The translations under genes were made by a program, and so were the position numbers. Under the pieces are notes generated by a model, which saw only the letters and a program-made list of their open reading frames with translations, made no database searches and was not told the origin of the DNA. A DNA stretch of 37,321 bases from Rhodospirillaceae bacterium (lineage in GTDB: Bacteria; Pseudomonadota; Alphaproteobacteria; UBA8366), in contig PAZH01000070.1 in the NCBI GenBank assembly GCA_002716125.1, positions 1 to 37,321 on the forward strand, in the 5' to 3' direction. This document shows positions 1 to 7,985 of this stretch, piece by piece; within the stretch, counting starts at the first letter, position 1; every line of letters begins with the position of its first letter.

Positions 1-386
1 AGGGGAAGACCGCCGTTCCGATCCGTCACCGTCTCATACGCGATACAAGTGGCACCACTGGCCACGAGTGCCTCGGTCTGCGCGATGTCGGCGGCCAAGT
101 GCAGGTAAGTGAACAGTATCTGTCCTTCTCTGAGCATGGCGCATTCGTCGGGTTGCGGTTCCTTCACCTTCACGACCATTTCGGCTTCGGCGAAGATGTC
201 GGAGGCCGCCCCGCGAATAGCCGCGCCCGCTCGCTCATAGTCCTCGTCACTGAAACCAATTCCGGCGCCGCAGTTCGTTTCCACGACAACCTCGTGACCG
301 TGATGGACGAGCTCTCGAACGCTCGCCGGCACGAGGCCCACTCGATATTCGTGGGTTTTGATTTCTTTAACTGTTCCGATCTTCAT
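1..386 (-). CDS. ald: Alanine dehydrogenase, N-terminal part (C-terminus beyond window)
   Basis: This open frame on the minus strand starts at the ATG at 386 and runs off the left edge, so about 128 N-terminal residues are present. The protein begins MKIGTVKEIKTHEYRVGLVP, the typical opening of alanine dehydrogenase and the related transhydrogenase PntA family. It continues with conserved stretches such as MVVKVKEPQPDE and ILFTYLHLAAD, which form the catalytic domain that binds pyruvate/alanine through Arg and Lys. The family catalyses reversible NAD-dependent oxidative deamination of L-alanine to pyruvate and ammonia in the cytoplasm. A clear ribosome site, AGGGAG, lies just upstream of the start. 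The Rossmann domain that would separate it from PntA or saccharopine dehydrogenase relatives is outside the window, but the N-terminus fits Ald best. Confidence 0.9.
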   Translation of the reverse strand, partial: MKIGTVKEIKTHEYRVGLVPASVRELVHHGHEVVVETNCGAGIGFSDEDYERAGAAIRGAASDIFAEAEMVVKVKEPQPDECAMLREGQILFTYLHLAADIAQTEALVASGATCIAYETVTDRNGGLP

Positions 387-444
387 GGACGCGCTCCCTG
401 GTTATCGCACTTCGTCCGGCGACAGATACCAATTCTAAGCGCAA

Positions 445-1962
445 TCATCGTTTATCGGGCGCAAACTCCGCAAGGGCGGCCGCCACGCGAACGAAAACGT
501 CGTCCCAGCCCGTCCGGTCGCGGAAAATCCGCATCGAGGGGTACCAAGGCGTCGTCTCGTTTTCGAGACCCCATCGCCAATCGGGTACTTTTGTCAGTAG
601 AACCCAAATCGGGAGACCGAGAGCGCCGGCCAAATGAGCCGGCGCGGAATCGATACTGATGACGAGATCCAGTGCCTGCATCGCAGCTGCCGTATCCGAC
701 ATGGTTTTAAAGCCGGTGGCGAGATCGGTAATTTGCATCGTTGTATCGGCGAGTTGCGCGGCTGCCGGCCCGACCTGAAGAGAATAAAAGTCGATATTCG
801 GTATCGTCGCGAGAGGCGTAAACTCGGAAAGGAGCCGACTTCGTTCGCGGTCGCGCGCGTGATCTGGATTGCCGGCCCAGTTCAACCCAACCCGTAATCC
901 TGCCTTGGCGCCGAGGTCGACCGCTGGAGGCGGTGACAAATATGGAAATTGATCAGGCGTGCCGTCCGCCGCAAATTTAAGTGGCAGGCTCATCAAAGGA
1001 AGATGAAGGTCGTAGTTGTCTCCGTCATCGAGATCGACGACATCATCGACGCCGGACATGTCGGCGATCAACCCGTGGAGTATCGGATTGCATTCGACAA
1101 TGACGCGCGCCGCTTTTTCTGCGACGAGCGGTGCGTACCGGACAAATTGAAGCGTGTCGCCGAGGCCCTGCTCGCCCCAAAGCAGGACCGTCTTGCCGGC
1201 GAGGTCTTCATCGCTCCACATCACACTCTTGAAATCGGCGAGATCGCGATAACCCGTTTTCTTTAAACGCCATTCGTGTTCGCGATAACCCGCCTCGAAG
1301 TCGCCTTGTAAGAGCAGCAGGTGGGCGTAATTCACGTGAGCTTCGGCATTGTCCGGCTCGTTTAGAAGGGATGCTTCGAACGCCTCTTGAGCACTCGCTA
1401 GATCGCCGAGCAAGGTGCACCCGATCCCGATGTTAACTTGGACGTTGGCGTCGTGCGGGTCGAGTTGGAGAACCGCATGGAACAAGGAGACCGCCTCTTC
1501 GACGCGGTGCAATCGAAGCAGCGCGCGGCCTAGCTGTGTTGCGGCCGGCGTGTGGTTTGGATGATAAATCAGCGCTTTTCGCAGTGTGAACGCCGCATCG
1601 TCATATCGTCCAAGTTCGAACAGCATGACGCCGAGATTCGTGTAGGCATCGCCGTTGTCCGGCTCAATCGCCAGGGCTTTCTCGAACGCGGTCTCCGCTT
1701 CCTCGGTCTTTTTCTGCTCCCGCAAGATCTGTCCGTGCGCAACGTGATTGCGGGCGTTGTCGGGATCGCAATCGATCGCACACTCGATTGATCGGATCGC
1801 AGCGACATCTTCGCCACGCCGTAATTGCAAGGCGGCTAAATAAAAGTGGCCATCTGTGTCGCCTGGGTCGTCTGCGACGATTTGCCGATAAGTCTCCTCG
1901 GCGTCCGAAAACCGGCCTTCCTGTAAGGCCTGACGTGCCAAGTCATGTTTCGCAACATCCAT
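445..1962 (-). CDS. TPR-repeat protein with glycosyltransferase-like C-terminal domain
   Basis: This 505-residue protein has two halves. Residues about 1-240 are tandem tetratricopeptide repeats of 34 residues, with the usual small and aromatic spacing (for example DAYTNLGVMLFELGRYDDAA and HVNYAHLLLLQGDFEAGYREH). Residues about 255-500 contain LLWGEQGLGDTLQFVRYAPL, VGLNWAGNP and DLVISIDSAPAHLAGALG, the signature of the TPR-linked GT9/GT41-like family. These proteins are usually annotated as TPR glycosyltransferase-family proteins, and their substrate is generally unknown. The gene starts 9 bp after the stop of the methyltransferase gene on the same strand and has no strong Shine-Dalgarno of its own, so the two are probably co-translated. 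No signal peptide or membrane span is seen, so it is probably cytoplasmic. A role in modifying a surface glycan or flagellin is a guess from the family. Confidence 0.8.
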   Translation of the reverse strand: MDVAKHDLARQALQEGRFSDAEETYRQIVADDPGDTDGHFYLAALQLRRGEDVAAIRSIECAIDCDPDNARNHVAHGQILREQKKTEEAETAFEKALAIEPDNGDAYTNLGVMLFELGRYDDAAFTLRKALIYHPNHTPAATQLGRALLRLHRVEEAVSLFHAVLQLDPHDANVQVNIGIGCTLLGDLASAQEAFEASLLNEPDNAEAHVNYAHLLLLQGDFEAGYREHEWRLKKTGYRDLADFKSVMWSDEDLAGKTVLLWGEQGLGDTLQFVRYAPLVAEKAARVIVECNPILHGLIADMSGVDDVVDLDDGDNYDLHLPLMSLPLKFAADGTPDQFPYLSPPPAVDLGAKAGLRVGLNWAGNPDHARDRERSRLLSEFTPLATIPNIDFYSLQVGPAAAQLADTTMQITDLATGFKTMSDTAAAMQALDLVISIDSAPAHLAGALGLPIWVLLTKVPDWRWGLENETTPWYPSMRIFRDRTGWDDVFVRVAAALAEFAPDKR

Positions 1963-1971
1963 TGGACGTGC

Positions 1972-2664
1972 TTATTGCTCGGGAGGACGCTTCGGTCGGT
2001 TAAATCCCGTCAGCAAACGGAATCCATCGTCGTTGATACCGCCCGGCTTCGGTTTTCGGCCCCCGAATTGCGCTTCTTCGAACGATCTCTTGCGGATAAT
2101 GATTTCAATCCCGCACTCGCCGATCGGTGTCAGCGTTTGGTCGAACCGCGGTAGGTTGAACCGAAAGGTCGATGTCAGCCGCTCTATCTTTTGGACATCC
2201 GCCTCTTCCCCAAGCCCGCTGACCAGTTCGGTGAGGTTTCGCGACCGCTCACTCCAGGAATTCGTCTTGAAGACCGTGAAGGTCCATTTGTGATCATTGT
2301 TGTAGGTGCTCGGGAAGATACCCTGTTCGTACATGTCTTCGTCCGGGACCGTAATGATCATATGGCCCTCGGGTTTGAGAATACGAAACCAGTTCGCCAA
2401 GCCCTCGGACGGCTCATTCAGGTGTTCGAGACAATGGCTGGAATGGATGAAGTCGTAGCTTTCGTCTTCGACGCCTTCCATGAATTGTGCGTCGCCGTCT
2501 TGCAGGTCCCAAACCCGTACCTGGCCCATGCGCGGGAAAAGCTCCTGATAGACACCTAGTGGGTCCGGTGCACCGCCGATATCGATACCGTTGCCGCAAA
2601 AGTACCGTGCGGCGAAGTTTGGGTCCGAAAGGCGCCGCATAATCGACTTGCTGCATTCTTTCAT
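1972..2664 (-). CDS. Class I SAM-dependent methyltransferase
   Basis: This 230-residue protein has a Methyltransf_11-type Rossmann core. GNGIDIGGAPDPLG (about 24-37) is the SAM-binding glycine loop, VWDLQDGDAQFMEG supplies the acidic residue and following loop, and YDFIHSSHCLEHLNEP matches the family's motif in which a conserved His precedes the leucine-rich strand. ILKPEGHMIITVPDEDMYEQG is the usual late motif. Similar proteins methylate small molecules or sugars, and the acceptor cannot be told from sequence. The ATG at 2664 is preceded by a GGGGAA ribosome site. It is the first gene of a two-gene unit with the TPR-glycosyltransferase-like gene downstream, and its leader lies in a long AT-rich spacer. 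Confidence 0.85.
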   Translation of the reverse strand: MKECSKSIMRRLSDPNFAARYFCGNGIDIGGAPDPLGVYQELFPRMGQVRVWDLQDGDAQFMEGVEDESYDFIHSSHCLEHLNEPSEGLANWFRILKPEGHMIITVPDEDMYEQGIFPSTYNNDHKWTFTVFKTNSWSERSRNLTELVSGLGEEADVQKIERLTSTFRFNLPRFDQTLTPIGECGIEIIIRKRSFEEAQFGGRKPKPGGINDDGFRLLTGFNRPKRPPEQ

Positions 2665-2688
2665 ATCGTAATTCCCCGAGATCAGCGC

Positions 2689-2706
2689 TGCTAAGGCAGC
2701 TTAGCA
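2689..2706. promoter_or_regulatory. Short hairpin in methyltransferase leader
   Basis: TGCTAAG-GCAG-CTTAGCA is a perfect 7-bp inverted repeat with a 4-base loop, 25 bp upstream of the methyltransferase start on the minus strand. It could be an operator or an RNA hairpin in the leader. There is no U-run, so it is not a typical terminator. Confidence 0.3.
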
Positions 2707-2942
2707 CAGTCCATATCATTTCAGGTTATGGGTTTTGTTTAATTTAAATAGGCGATTTAAGCAAATTTGGCGCGCTTTTACTTCTGTAAGTTTTCAAATT
2801 TAAGGAAAACTTAGAAGAATTATCATGAAAACTTCATTTTATTTCGATTTATTCAATAAATTTGTTGAAACCTAAAAACGCCAAATATAAAGTTAAAGAA
2901 AGTAATGAAATTCGTCATTTTCTGTAATGATTGATCTAAACG

Positions 2943-2975
2943 GTGATTAATTGAGCATCCAATTCAAGTAATCAC
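2943..2975. promoter_or_regulatory. Operator-like dyad upstream of the PP2C gene
   Basis: GTGATTAATTG at 2943-2953 and CAAGTAATCAC at 2965-2975 form an 11-bp inverted repeat with one mismatch and an 11-bp spacer. The half-site centres are about two helical turns apart, as expected for a dimeric regulator. It ends 62 bp before the PP2C start. No regulator can be assigned. Confidence 0.35.
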
Positions 2976-3037
2976 TTTAGTTGTCGGGAAATGAATACAG
3001 AAGATAACAACGCAAGGTAAGCGAGGAGGATATTGGT

Positions 3038-3823
3038 TTGGGTTGGGTAGCGGCAGTCGATTTTCGGCGCGGGGGCGATGGATGCCCGGCTCAACCATGC
3101 CGGAACTACGGGAAGCTCGAAAAGCTCCATAACGGCATCGTGTTAGGGGCGGTTGCGGACGGCGCCGGAACGGCCTCTCGGAGCCACGTGGGTGCGAAGA
3201 TTTCCGTTCGCTCCGGGTTGGCTGCTTTGCGAACCCAGTCGGAAGGACTTACCGGAGCGCTTCTTGGCGGCCCGCGTGATCCGTTAAACGATTTATTTGC
3301 CAAGGTGATGGATACAGTCGGTGAGGCGGTTCGGGACGGTGCGCGAACGGAAGGCGTTCCGGTTCCGGAACTTGCGACCTCACTGACTGTTTTCTTTGCC
3401 GGGCCTTTCGGTCTCGCTGCGATGCAGATCGGACGTAATTTGTTGGTCTATCGGACACGCGGCGGCGACTACGGACTGGTTTTCGATATAAATCACGATG
3501 AAGACCAGCCGGAGACGGTGACATGCAGTCACGCGACTGATGCAATGCGTGTGGGTGCCATGCGCGGACCCGTCGAGTTTTTGTGCTTGGCGAGCAAAGC
3601 ATTTCAGCCCGTATCGCTCGGCGACGCGGCGCCCCAGCCGTCCATACCGTTTTTCCGTCCGCTCGATCGATATGCTTCAGGCGCGTTGGATGACGGCGAC
3701 GTGCATCGCGGAATTCGCGAATTCCTGCGGACGAGCGATTTGAGCCGCGATGCGGAAGAAGATTTGACGCTGGCGCTTTGCCGCTACAATCCGGGCGAAC
3801 CCGCGTTGGGATACGCCAAGTAA
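3038..3823 (+). CDS. PP2C-family serine/threonine phosphatase
   Basis: This 261-residue protein has the pattern of bacterial PP2C_2 phosphatases. An early Asp in AAVDFRRGG is followed by a KLHNGIVLGAVADGAG block (D41-G-A-G) that coordinates the metal pair. The later LATSLTVFFAG stretch resembles the conserved core strand, and a C-terminal DAEEDLTLALCRY stretch carries the last metal-binding Asp typical of the family (EDDxT-like). Such enzymes remove phosphate from Ser/Thr on cytoplasmic proteins and are often paired with Hanks-type kinases; no kinase is visible here. The start is TTG at 3038, chosen because GAGGAGGA lies 7 bp upstream and the other nearby TTG frame stops at once. The gene ends 9 bp from the convergent amidohydrolase gene. 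Confidence 0.75.
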   Translation: MGWVAAVDFRRGGDGCPAQPCRNYGKLEKLHNGIVLGAVADGAGTASRSHVGAKISVRSGLAALRTQSEGLTGALLGGPRDPLNDLFAKVMDTVGEAVRDGARTEGVPVPELATSLTVFFAGPFGLAAMQIGRNLLVYRTRGGDYGLVFDINHDEDQPETVTCSHATDAMRVGAMRGPVEFLCLASKAFQPVSLGDAAPQPSIPFFRPLDRYASGALDDGDVHRGIREFLRTSDLSRDAEEDLTLALCRYNPGEPALGYAK

Positions 3824-3832
3824 GCGAGTGTC

Positions 3833-4774
3833 CTAATCGTCCGCCGGTGCGGGCCGTCCCGGCCCGTCGACGAGGATGCCGTAGTGACGCGGCTCGCGAT
3901 TATACTCCCAATTCCATCGCGCCTTACGAGCTTTCGCCGCACGATCTAGATCGCATTCCGCGACGATAATCTCGTCGCCCATGGTTGATGTCATGGCGAC
4001 AATCTCACCGGTCGGCGCGACAATCACGCTTTGCCCGATCAACTCGCAGCCGTCCTCGACGCCGGCTTTCGCGACACCGACAACCCAGCAGCCATTTTGA
4101 TAGGCGCCGGCTTGCAGCGACAGATGGTTGTGGAAGTCCTGCAGTCGGTCGACTTCGGGCGCCTGCGGGAAATGCCGCGGCGTGTTGTAGCCGAGCATAA
4201 TGATTTCGACATCCTGCAGGCCCATACAGCGATAGGTCTCCGGCCAGCGGCGATCGTTGCAGATGCACATGCCCATAATACCGTCCATGGTATTGAAGAC
4301 GGGAAACCCGAGATTGCCGGGCTCGAAATAGGCTTTCTCCAGATGTTGGAACGGCCGCCACGGTTCGTGCTCGTGATGGCCGGGCAGGTGCACCTTTCGG
4401 TACTTGCCGGCGATCTTGCCTTCGCGGTCGACAATGATTGCCGTGTTGAAATGGCGGATCCGGCCATTCTCTTCAGTGAGTTCCGCATAGCCGAGGTTGA
4501 ACCCGACGCCGAGCTTCGCCGCTTCGTCAAAGAGCGGTTGAGTGGCGGGGCTTGGCATCTCTTTCTCGAAGAAGGCATCGACGTCCGCTTCATTTTCCAT
4601 CCAGTAGCGCGGAAAGAACGTGGTCAGCGCGAGTTCTGGATAGACGATCAGATCCGCCCCTCGTTCTTTCGCTTGGCGCATCATCGAAATCATGCGGGCG
4701 ACGGTCGATTGACGCGGCTCGTCTTTCTCGATGGGGCCCATCTGGGCGGCGGCGACAGTGGCGATACGCGACAT
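3833..4774 (-). CDS. N-carbamoyl-D-amino acid hydrolase-like carbon-nitrogen hydrolase
   Basis: With the start at 4774 the protein has 313 residues, close to the roughly 304 of Agrobacterium D-carbamoylase. The nitrilase-superfamily triad falls at that enzyme's numbering: E47 in VYPELAL, K127 in KYRKVHLPG and C172 in CICNDRRWPE. The substrate-pocket region HHEHEPWRPFQHLEK also looks D-carbamoylase-like. The family hydrolyses N-carbamoyl-D-amino acids to the D-amino acid, CO2 and ammonia, the last step of hydantoin use. The frame is open to 4876, but ATG 4774 has an AAGGAA ribosome site and gives the matching residue numbers, so the longer start is rejected. No hydantoinase is nearby; the adjacent sulfatase on the same strand (37 bp upstream) may be co-transcribed. 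Related ureido or amide substrates cannot be excluded. Confidence 0.85.
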   Translation of the reverse strand: MSRIATVAAAQMGPIEKDEPRQSTVARMISMMRQAKERGADLIVYPELALTTFFPRYWMENEADVDAFFEKEMPSPATQPLFDEAAKLGVGFNLGYAELTEENGRIRHFNTAIIVDREGKIAGKYRKVHLPGHHEHEPWRPFQHLEKAYFEPGNLGFPVFNTMDGIMGMCICNDRRWPETYRCMGLQDVEIIMLGYNTPRHFPQAPEVDRLQDFHNHLSLQAGAYQNGCWVVGVAKAGVEDGCELIGQSVIVAPTGEIVAMTSTMGDEIIVAECDLDRAAKARKARWNWEYNREPRHYGILVDGPGRPAPADD

Positions 4775-4811
4775 TTCTAAGTTCCTTCGTAGAAAATTCG
4801 AGTTTCTAAGT

Positions 4812-6263
4812 TTATTCCGGAGCCTGGCCAGGGACAGGGGTCGAGCCCGTCCGGCCGAGATCGATGGCTTTCTCACGTCCGCCGTAGCTTTCGATCAAGG
4901 CGGCCATGCTATCTTTGGCCGCACGGTCGATCGTTGCGGGATCGACCATCTCGCGCAGCATCGCTTCGAACTTGTCGAGTATCGGCTTCGATGCCGGGTC
5001 ATCGGCGCGATCGGCCAACTCCTCCGGATCATCGCTGATGTTGAATAGCTCGGGCGCATAGCCTTCATAGTAATGGTACTTCCATTCGCCTTGTCGCAGC
5101 ATAAAGGCGGAGGAGGGGGCGCCCATGGCGTGATATTCGCTGGTGACCAATCGGTCGGCATCGCTGCCATTTGTCGCCGCTTCAAATAGCGAGGTGCCCG
5201 AGAGGTCCGCGTCCGCTTCCGAAACGCGCTGACTGAGGCCGCCGATGGCAGTTTGGTGTATGTCGAGCAATGTAACGGGTGTAGCGGAGACTTTGTCGCG
5301 CGGTATGTCAGGCCCTGACACGATCATCGGTATGCGGGTGCTCTCTTCGTAAAGCACGGATTTTCCCCAGAGACCGCGTGCACCCATATTGTCGCCGTGG
5401 TCGCTCGTATAGATCACGCGGGTGGAGGCTTCAAACCCGTTGTCCCGGAGCGCATCGAGCACGATGCCGATCTCCGCGTCGACGAAGCTGCAAAGTGCGA
5501 GATAGGCAGCAATCGCTTGAAGGCGCTCTTTGTCACTATTGAAGAAGTGGTCCTGCCCAATTACGCCGTCCAAGGTCTCGACCCAAGGATGACGTTTGTA
5601 TCCATCCTTTGGATGAAGCTTCGGCAGCGGTATGTCCTCTATGGGATACATGTCGAGGAACTGACTGGGGGCGACAAGGGGATAGTGTGGTGCAACAAAC
5701 CCGACATAGAGCACCCAAGGCTTATCGTCCGCGGAAGCGGCACGCGCTTTCAGCCATTCGCAAGCCGCGTTGGCGCTCTTGCGATCGTAGAGATTGTAGT
5801 TCGAGACGCCGGCACCGATTTTGTTGAACATCCGCCAAGGTTCCGGCAAGTCGGCAAAGGGTTCTTTGATCGCACCCCAAACCGTACCAACACCTTGTTT
5901 CAGATGTATGGGAGAATGTTGGACCGAGAAGCCGGTCGGGTCGTCTGCACTCTTGTAATGGAGCTTGCCGATAGACTCGACACGATGTCCGGTGTCGATC
6001 AGCCGCTGTCCCCAACCGGGGATTGAGCCGTCGTAGCCGTGCGCGTTATCCCAACAGCCGGTCTCATGTACGTGTCGGCCGGTTGCGAAGCTGCCCCGCG
6101 CCGGCACACAGATGGGACAAGGTGTGTACGCGGTTTCGAAGCGTGTACCGCTTTCGGCCAACCGGTCCATATTTGGCGTCTTCACGAACGGATGGCCGGC
6201 GCATCCCATGTAGCGCGGGTCGTGTTCGTCTGACATCAGGATAAGTAGGTTTTTGGCGTCCAT
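4812..6263 (-). CDS. Type I sulfatase (Cys-type, formylglycine-dependent)
   Basis: This 483-residue protein is a type I sulfatase of the alkaline-phosphatase fold. The activation motif is C52-V-P-A-R56 followed by GSFATGR, so the Cys would be converted to formylglycine. The N-terminal ILMSDEHDPR supplies calcium ligands, and VIYTSDHGDNMGARGLWGK supplies the second metal and Lys site. C-terminal EWKYHYYEGYAPELFNISDDPEE is the usual late motif. The family cleaves sulfate esters. The closest look is to choline-sulfatase-like and heparan-type sulfohydrolases, but the substrate is not readable. No signal peptide is seen, so it is probably cytoplasmic. It is transcribed divergently from a second sulfatase across a 119-bp spacer. 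No formylglycine-generating enzyme lies in the window. Confidence 0.88.
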   Translation of the reverse strand: MDAKNLLILMSDEHDPRYMGCAGHPFVKTPNMDRLAESGTRFETAYTPCPICVPARGSFATGRHVHETGCWDNAHGYDGSIPGWGQRLIDTGHRVESIGKLHYKSADDPTGFSVQHSPIHLKQGVGTVWGAIKEPFADLPEPWRMFNKIGAGVSNYNLYDRKSANAACEWLKARAASADDKPWVLYVGFVAPHYPLVAPSQFLDMYPIEDIPLPKLHPKDGYKRHPWVETLDGVIGQDHFFNSDKERLQAIAAYLALCSFVDAEIGIVLDALRDNGFEASTRVIYTSDHGDNMGARGLWGKSVLYEESTRIPMIVSGPDIPRDKVSATPVTLLDIHQTAIGGLSQRVSEADADLSGTSLFEAATNGSDADRLVTSEYHAMGAPSSAFMLRQGEWKYHYYEGYAPELFNISDDPEELADRADDPASKPILDKFEAMLREMVDPATIDRAAKDSMAALIESYGGREKAIDLGRTGSTPVPGQAPE

Positions 6264-6382
6264 CGCGACTGCTCCGAATAATTCTTGCGAGGCACAATAA
6301 TCTAGAGACGCCGAAAAGAAAGCCGTGGCGACATCATCATTCGGGGCTAGATCATTCCGGGAGATTGTGGAGGATGGCCCGC

Positions 6383-7963
6383 ATGGCGCGACCCAAGAAC
6401 ATACTTTTTATAATGGCGGACCAACTCCGCTACGACTATCTCGGTTGTACGGGCCATCCGACAATTAAGACACCGAATATCGATGCTCTGGCAGCCAGCG
6501 GCGTGAACTTCACACGCAGCTATTGCCAGGCGGCCGTCTGTGGTCCGTCCCGTATGTCATTCTATACTGGGCGTTACATGTACAGTCATGGCGGGACCTA
6601 CAACAATATTCCGGTGCGGGTCGACGAGCGTACGATGGGCGACCATCTACGGCCGCTTGGTTATCGCGTCGGTCTGGTCGGCAAGACGCATTTCCAACGG
6701 GATGCGGCCGGAATGGAGAAGCTTGGGCTTTCGCCGAGCGGCGATCTTGGAATCTTGTTGAGCCAATGCGGATTCGAACCCTGGGAGCGTGACGACGGGC
6801 TGCATCCGGACCAAAGCGCCGACCCGGACTTGGCGTATAACCGATTTCTCCGCGAGCAAGGCTATGACGGCGGCGACAATCCCTGGCACACGGTGGCCAA
6901 TTCGGCCGAAGGCCCGGACGGCGAAATATTGAGTGGCTGGGAGATGCGCCATGTCGGCCTGCCCGCGCGCGTCTCGCGGGAGCACTCCGAAACGGCCTAT
7001 ATGACCGACGTCGCAATGGAACAGATCGAGGCCCTCGGCGATGAGCCCTGGTGCATGCATCTCTCCTACATCAAACCGCATTGGCCTTACATGGCGCCGT
7101 ATCCATATCACGCGATGTACGGGCCGAATATGATTCAATCCGCCAATCGCAGCGAGAAAGAACTTGAGGACAGACATCCCGTTGTCGATGCCTTTGGTCA
7201 ACACGAAGAGAGCGTGAATTTCAGCCGTGACGAATGCCGCGAGACCGTCATTCCCGCCTATATGGGGCTGATTACCGAGCTCGACGATCATATCGGCCGG
7301 TTGATGGATTTCCTTAAAGCGCGCGGCGATCTGGAGAATACAATTATCGTTCTGACCAGTGACCACGGGGATTATCTCGGTGACCATTGGCTCGGCGAAA
7401 AGGAGCTTTTCTACGAAGAGGTCGCGCGTATTCCGATGATCGTCGTCGATCCCAGCGCTGCGTCGGATGCGACACGGGGCACGAAGGACTCCCGATTTGT
7501 GGAGAGTATCGATCTCATCCCGACATTTATGGAGTTGGCCGGATGCGATGAACTGCCGGACCACTGGCTCGAAGGCCGCTCGCTTGTACCGCTATTGCGC
7601 GGCGACAAGGATGTCGAGTGGCGTGATGCGGCCTTCTGCGAATGCGACTATGCGATCCGGCATGCGCGCAATACGCTCGATATGGGACCGGAAGACTGTC
7701 GTTCTTACATGGTGCGCAATGAGCGCTGGAAATTCGTGCTTTACGAAGGCTATCGCCCGCAGTTGTTCGACATGGAGAACGATCCGGGTGAGCTGAATGA
7801 CCTTGGCGGCGATCCGGACTATGAGGTCATTCGCCGTAAGATGTCGGACCGGCTGTTCGAATGGATGCGGAAGCGCAAGCTTCGAACCGTTCTCAGTAAC
7901 GCGGACATCGCCAAACGTACCGGTTCAGCAAAGAAACGCGGCTACTTTTTCGGTGTCTGGTAA
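6383..7963 (+). CDS. Type I sulfatase / phosphonate monoester hydrolase-like (Cys-type)
   Basis: The 526-residue protein (start at 6383) has the activation motif C53-G-P-S-R57 followed by MSFYTGRYMYSHG. It opens with NILFIMADQLRYDYLG for the first metal ligand and carries IIVLTSDHGDYLGDHWLGEKELFYEE for the second. The length and the motif resemble the choline-sulfatase and phosphonate monoester hydrolase branches, which hydrolyse sulfate or phosphate esters. Three in-frame starts exist (TTG 6365, ATG 6374, ATG 6383). GTGGAGG at 6367-6373 is correctly spaced only for 6383. No signal peptide is seen, so it is likely cytoplasmic. It is followed by the TTC38-like gene 22 bp downstream, so the two form an operon. 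It is not a recent duplicate of the divergent sulfatase, since the two differ widely outside the motifs. Confidence 0.88.
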   Translation: MARPKNILFIMADQLRYDYLGCTGHPTIKTPNIDALAASGVNFTRSYCQAAVCGPSRMSFYTGRYMYSHGGTYNNIPVRVDERTMGDHLRPLGYRVGLVGKTHFQRDAAGMEKLGLSPSGDLGILLSQCGFEPWERDDGLHPDQSADPDLAYNRFLREQGYDGGDNPWHTVANSAEGPDGEILSGWEMRHVGLPARVSREHSETAYMTDVAMEQIEALGDEPWCMHLSYIKPHWPYMAPYPYHAMYGPNMIQSANRSEKELEDRHPVVDAFGQHEESVNFSRDECRETVIPAYMGLITELDDHIGRLMDFLKARGDLENTIIVLTSDHGDYLGDHWLGEKELFYEEVARIPMIVVDPSAASDATRGTKDSRFVESIDLIPTFMELAGCDELPDHWLEGRSLVPLLRGDKDVEWRDAAFCECDYAIRHARNTLDMGPEDCRSYMVRNERWKFVLYEGYRPQLFDMENDPGELNDLGGDPDYEVIRRKMSDRLFEWMRKRKLRTVLSNADIAKRTGSAKKRGYFFGVW

Positions 7964-7985
7964 ATAGGCTCTAGAGGAGACGTTC

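Larger units (their letters stand above)
2665..3037. other. AT-rich spacer between divergent genes
   Basis: This is the only stretch over 300 bp with no gene that I can support. By my count 2721-3000 is about 28% GC, far below the flanking genes. It must hold the promoters of the leftward methyltransferase and the rightward PP2C genes. It contains a short hairpin near the methyltransferase start (2689-2706) and an operator-like dyad near the PP2C start (2943-2975). A 16-codon plus-strand ORF (ATG at 2825, MKTSFYFDLFNKFVET) is present but cannot be supported as a gene. I found no convincing tRNA or structured RNA. Confidence 0.6.

Noticed and set aside
2825..2875. 16-codon plus-strand ORF in the AT-rich spacer
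   Set aside because: Too short to judge and only a vague purine-rich sequence precedes it; chance ATG-to-stop frames of this size are expected.
4775..4876. N-terminal extension of the D-carbamoylase-like protein
   Set aside because: ATG 4774 has a good ribosome site and puts the catalytic residues at E47, K127 and C172; the extra 34 residues show no family similarity.
6647..7564. 305-codon minus-strand frame inside the second sulfatase gene
   Set aside because: Antisense to a gene with clear sulfatase motifs; no family recognised, typical of long shadows in GC-rich DNA.
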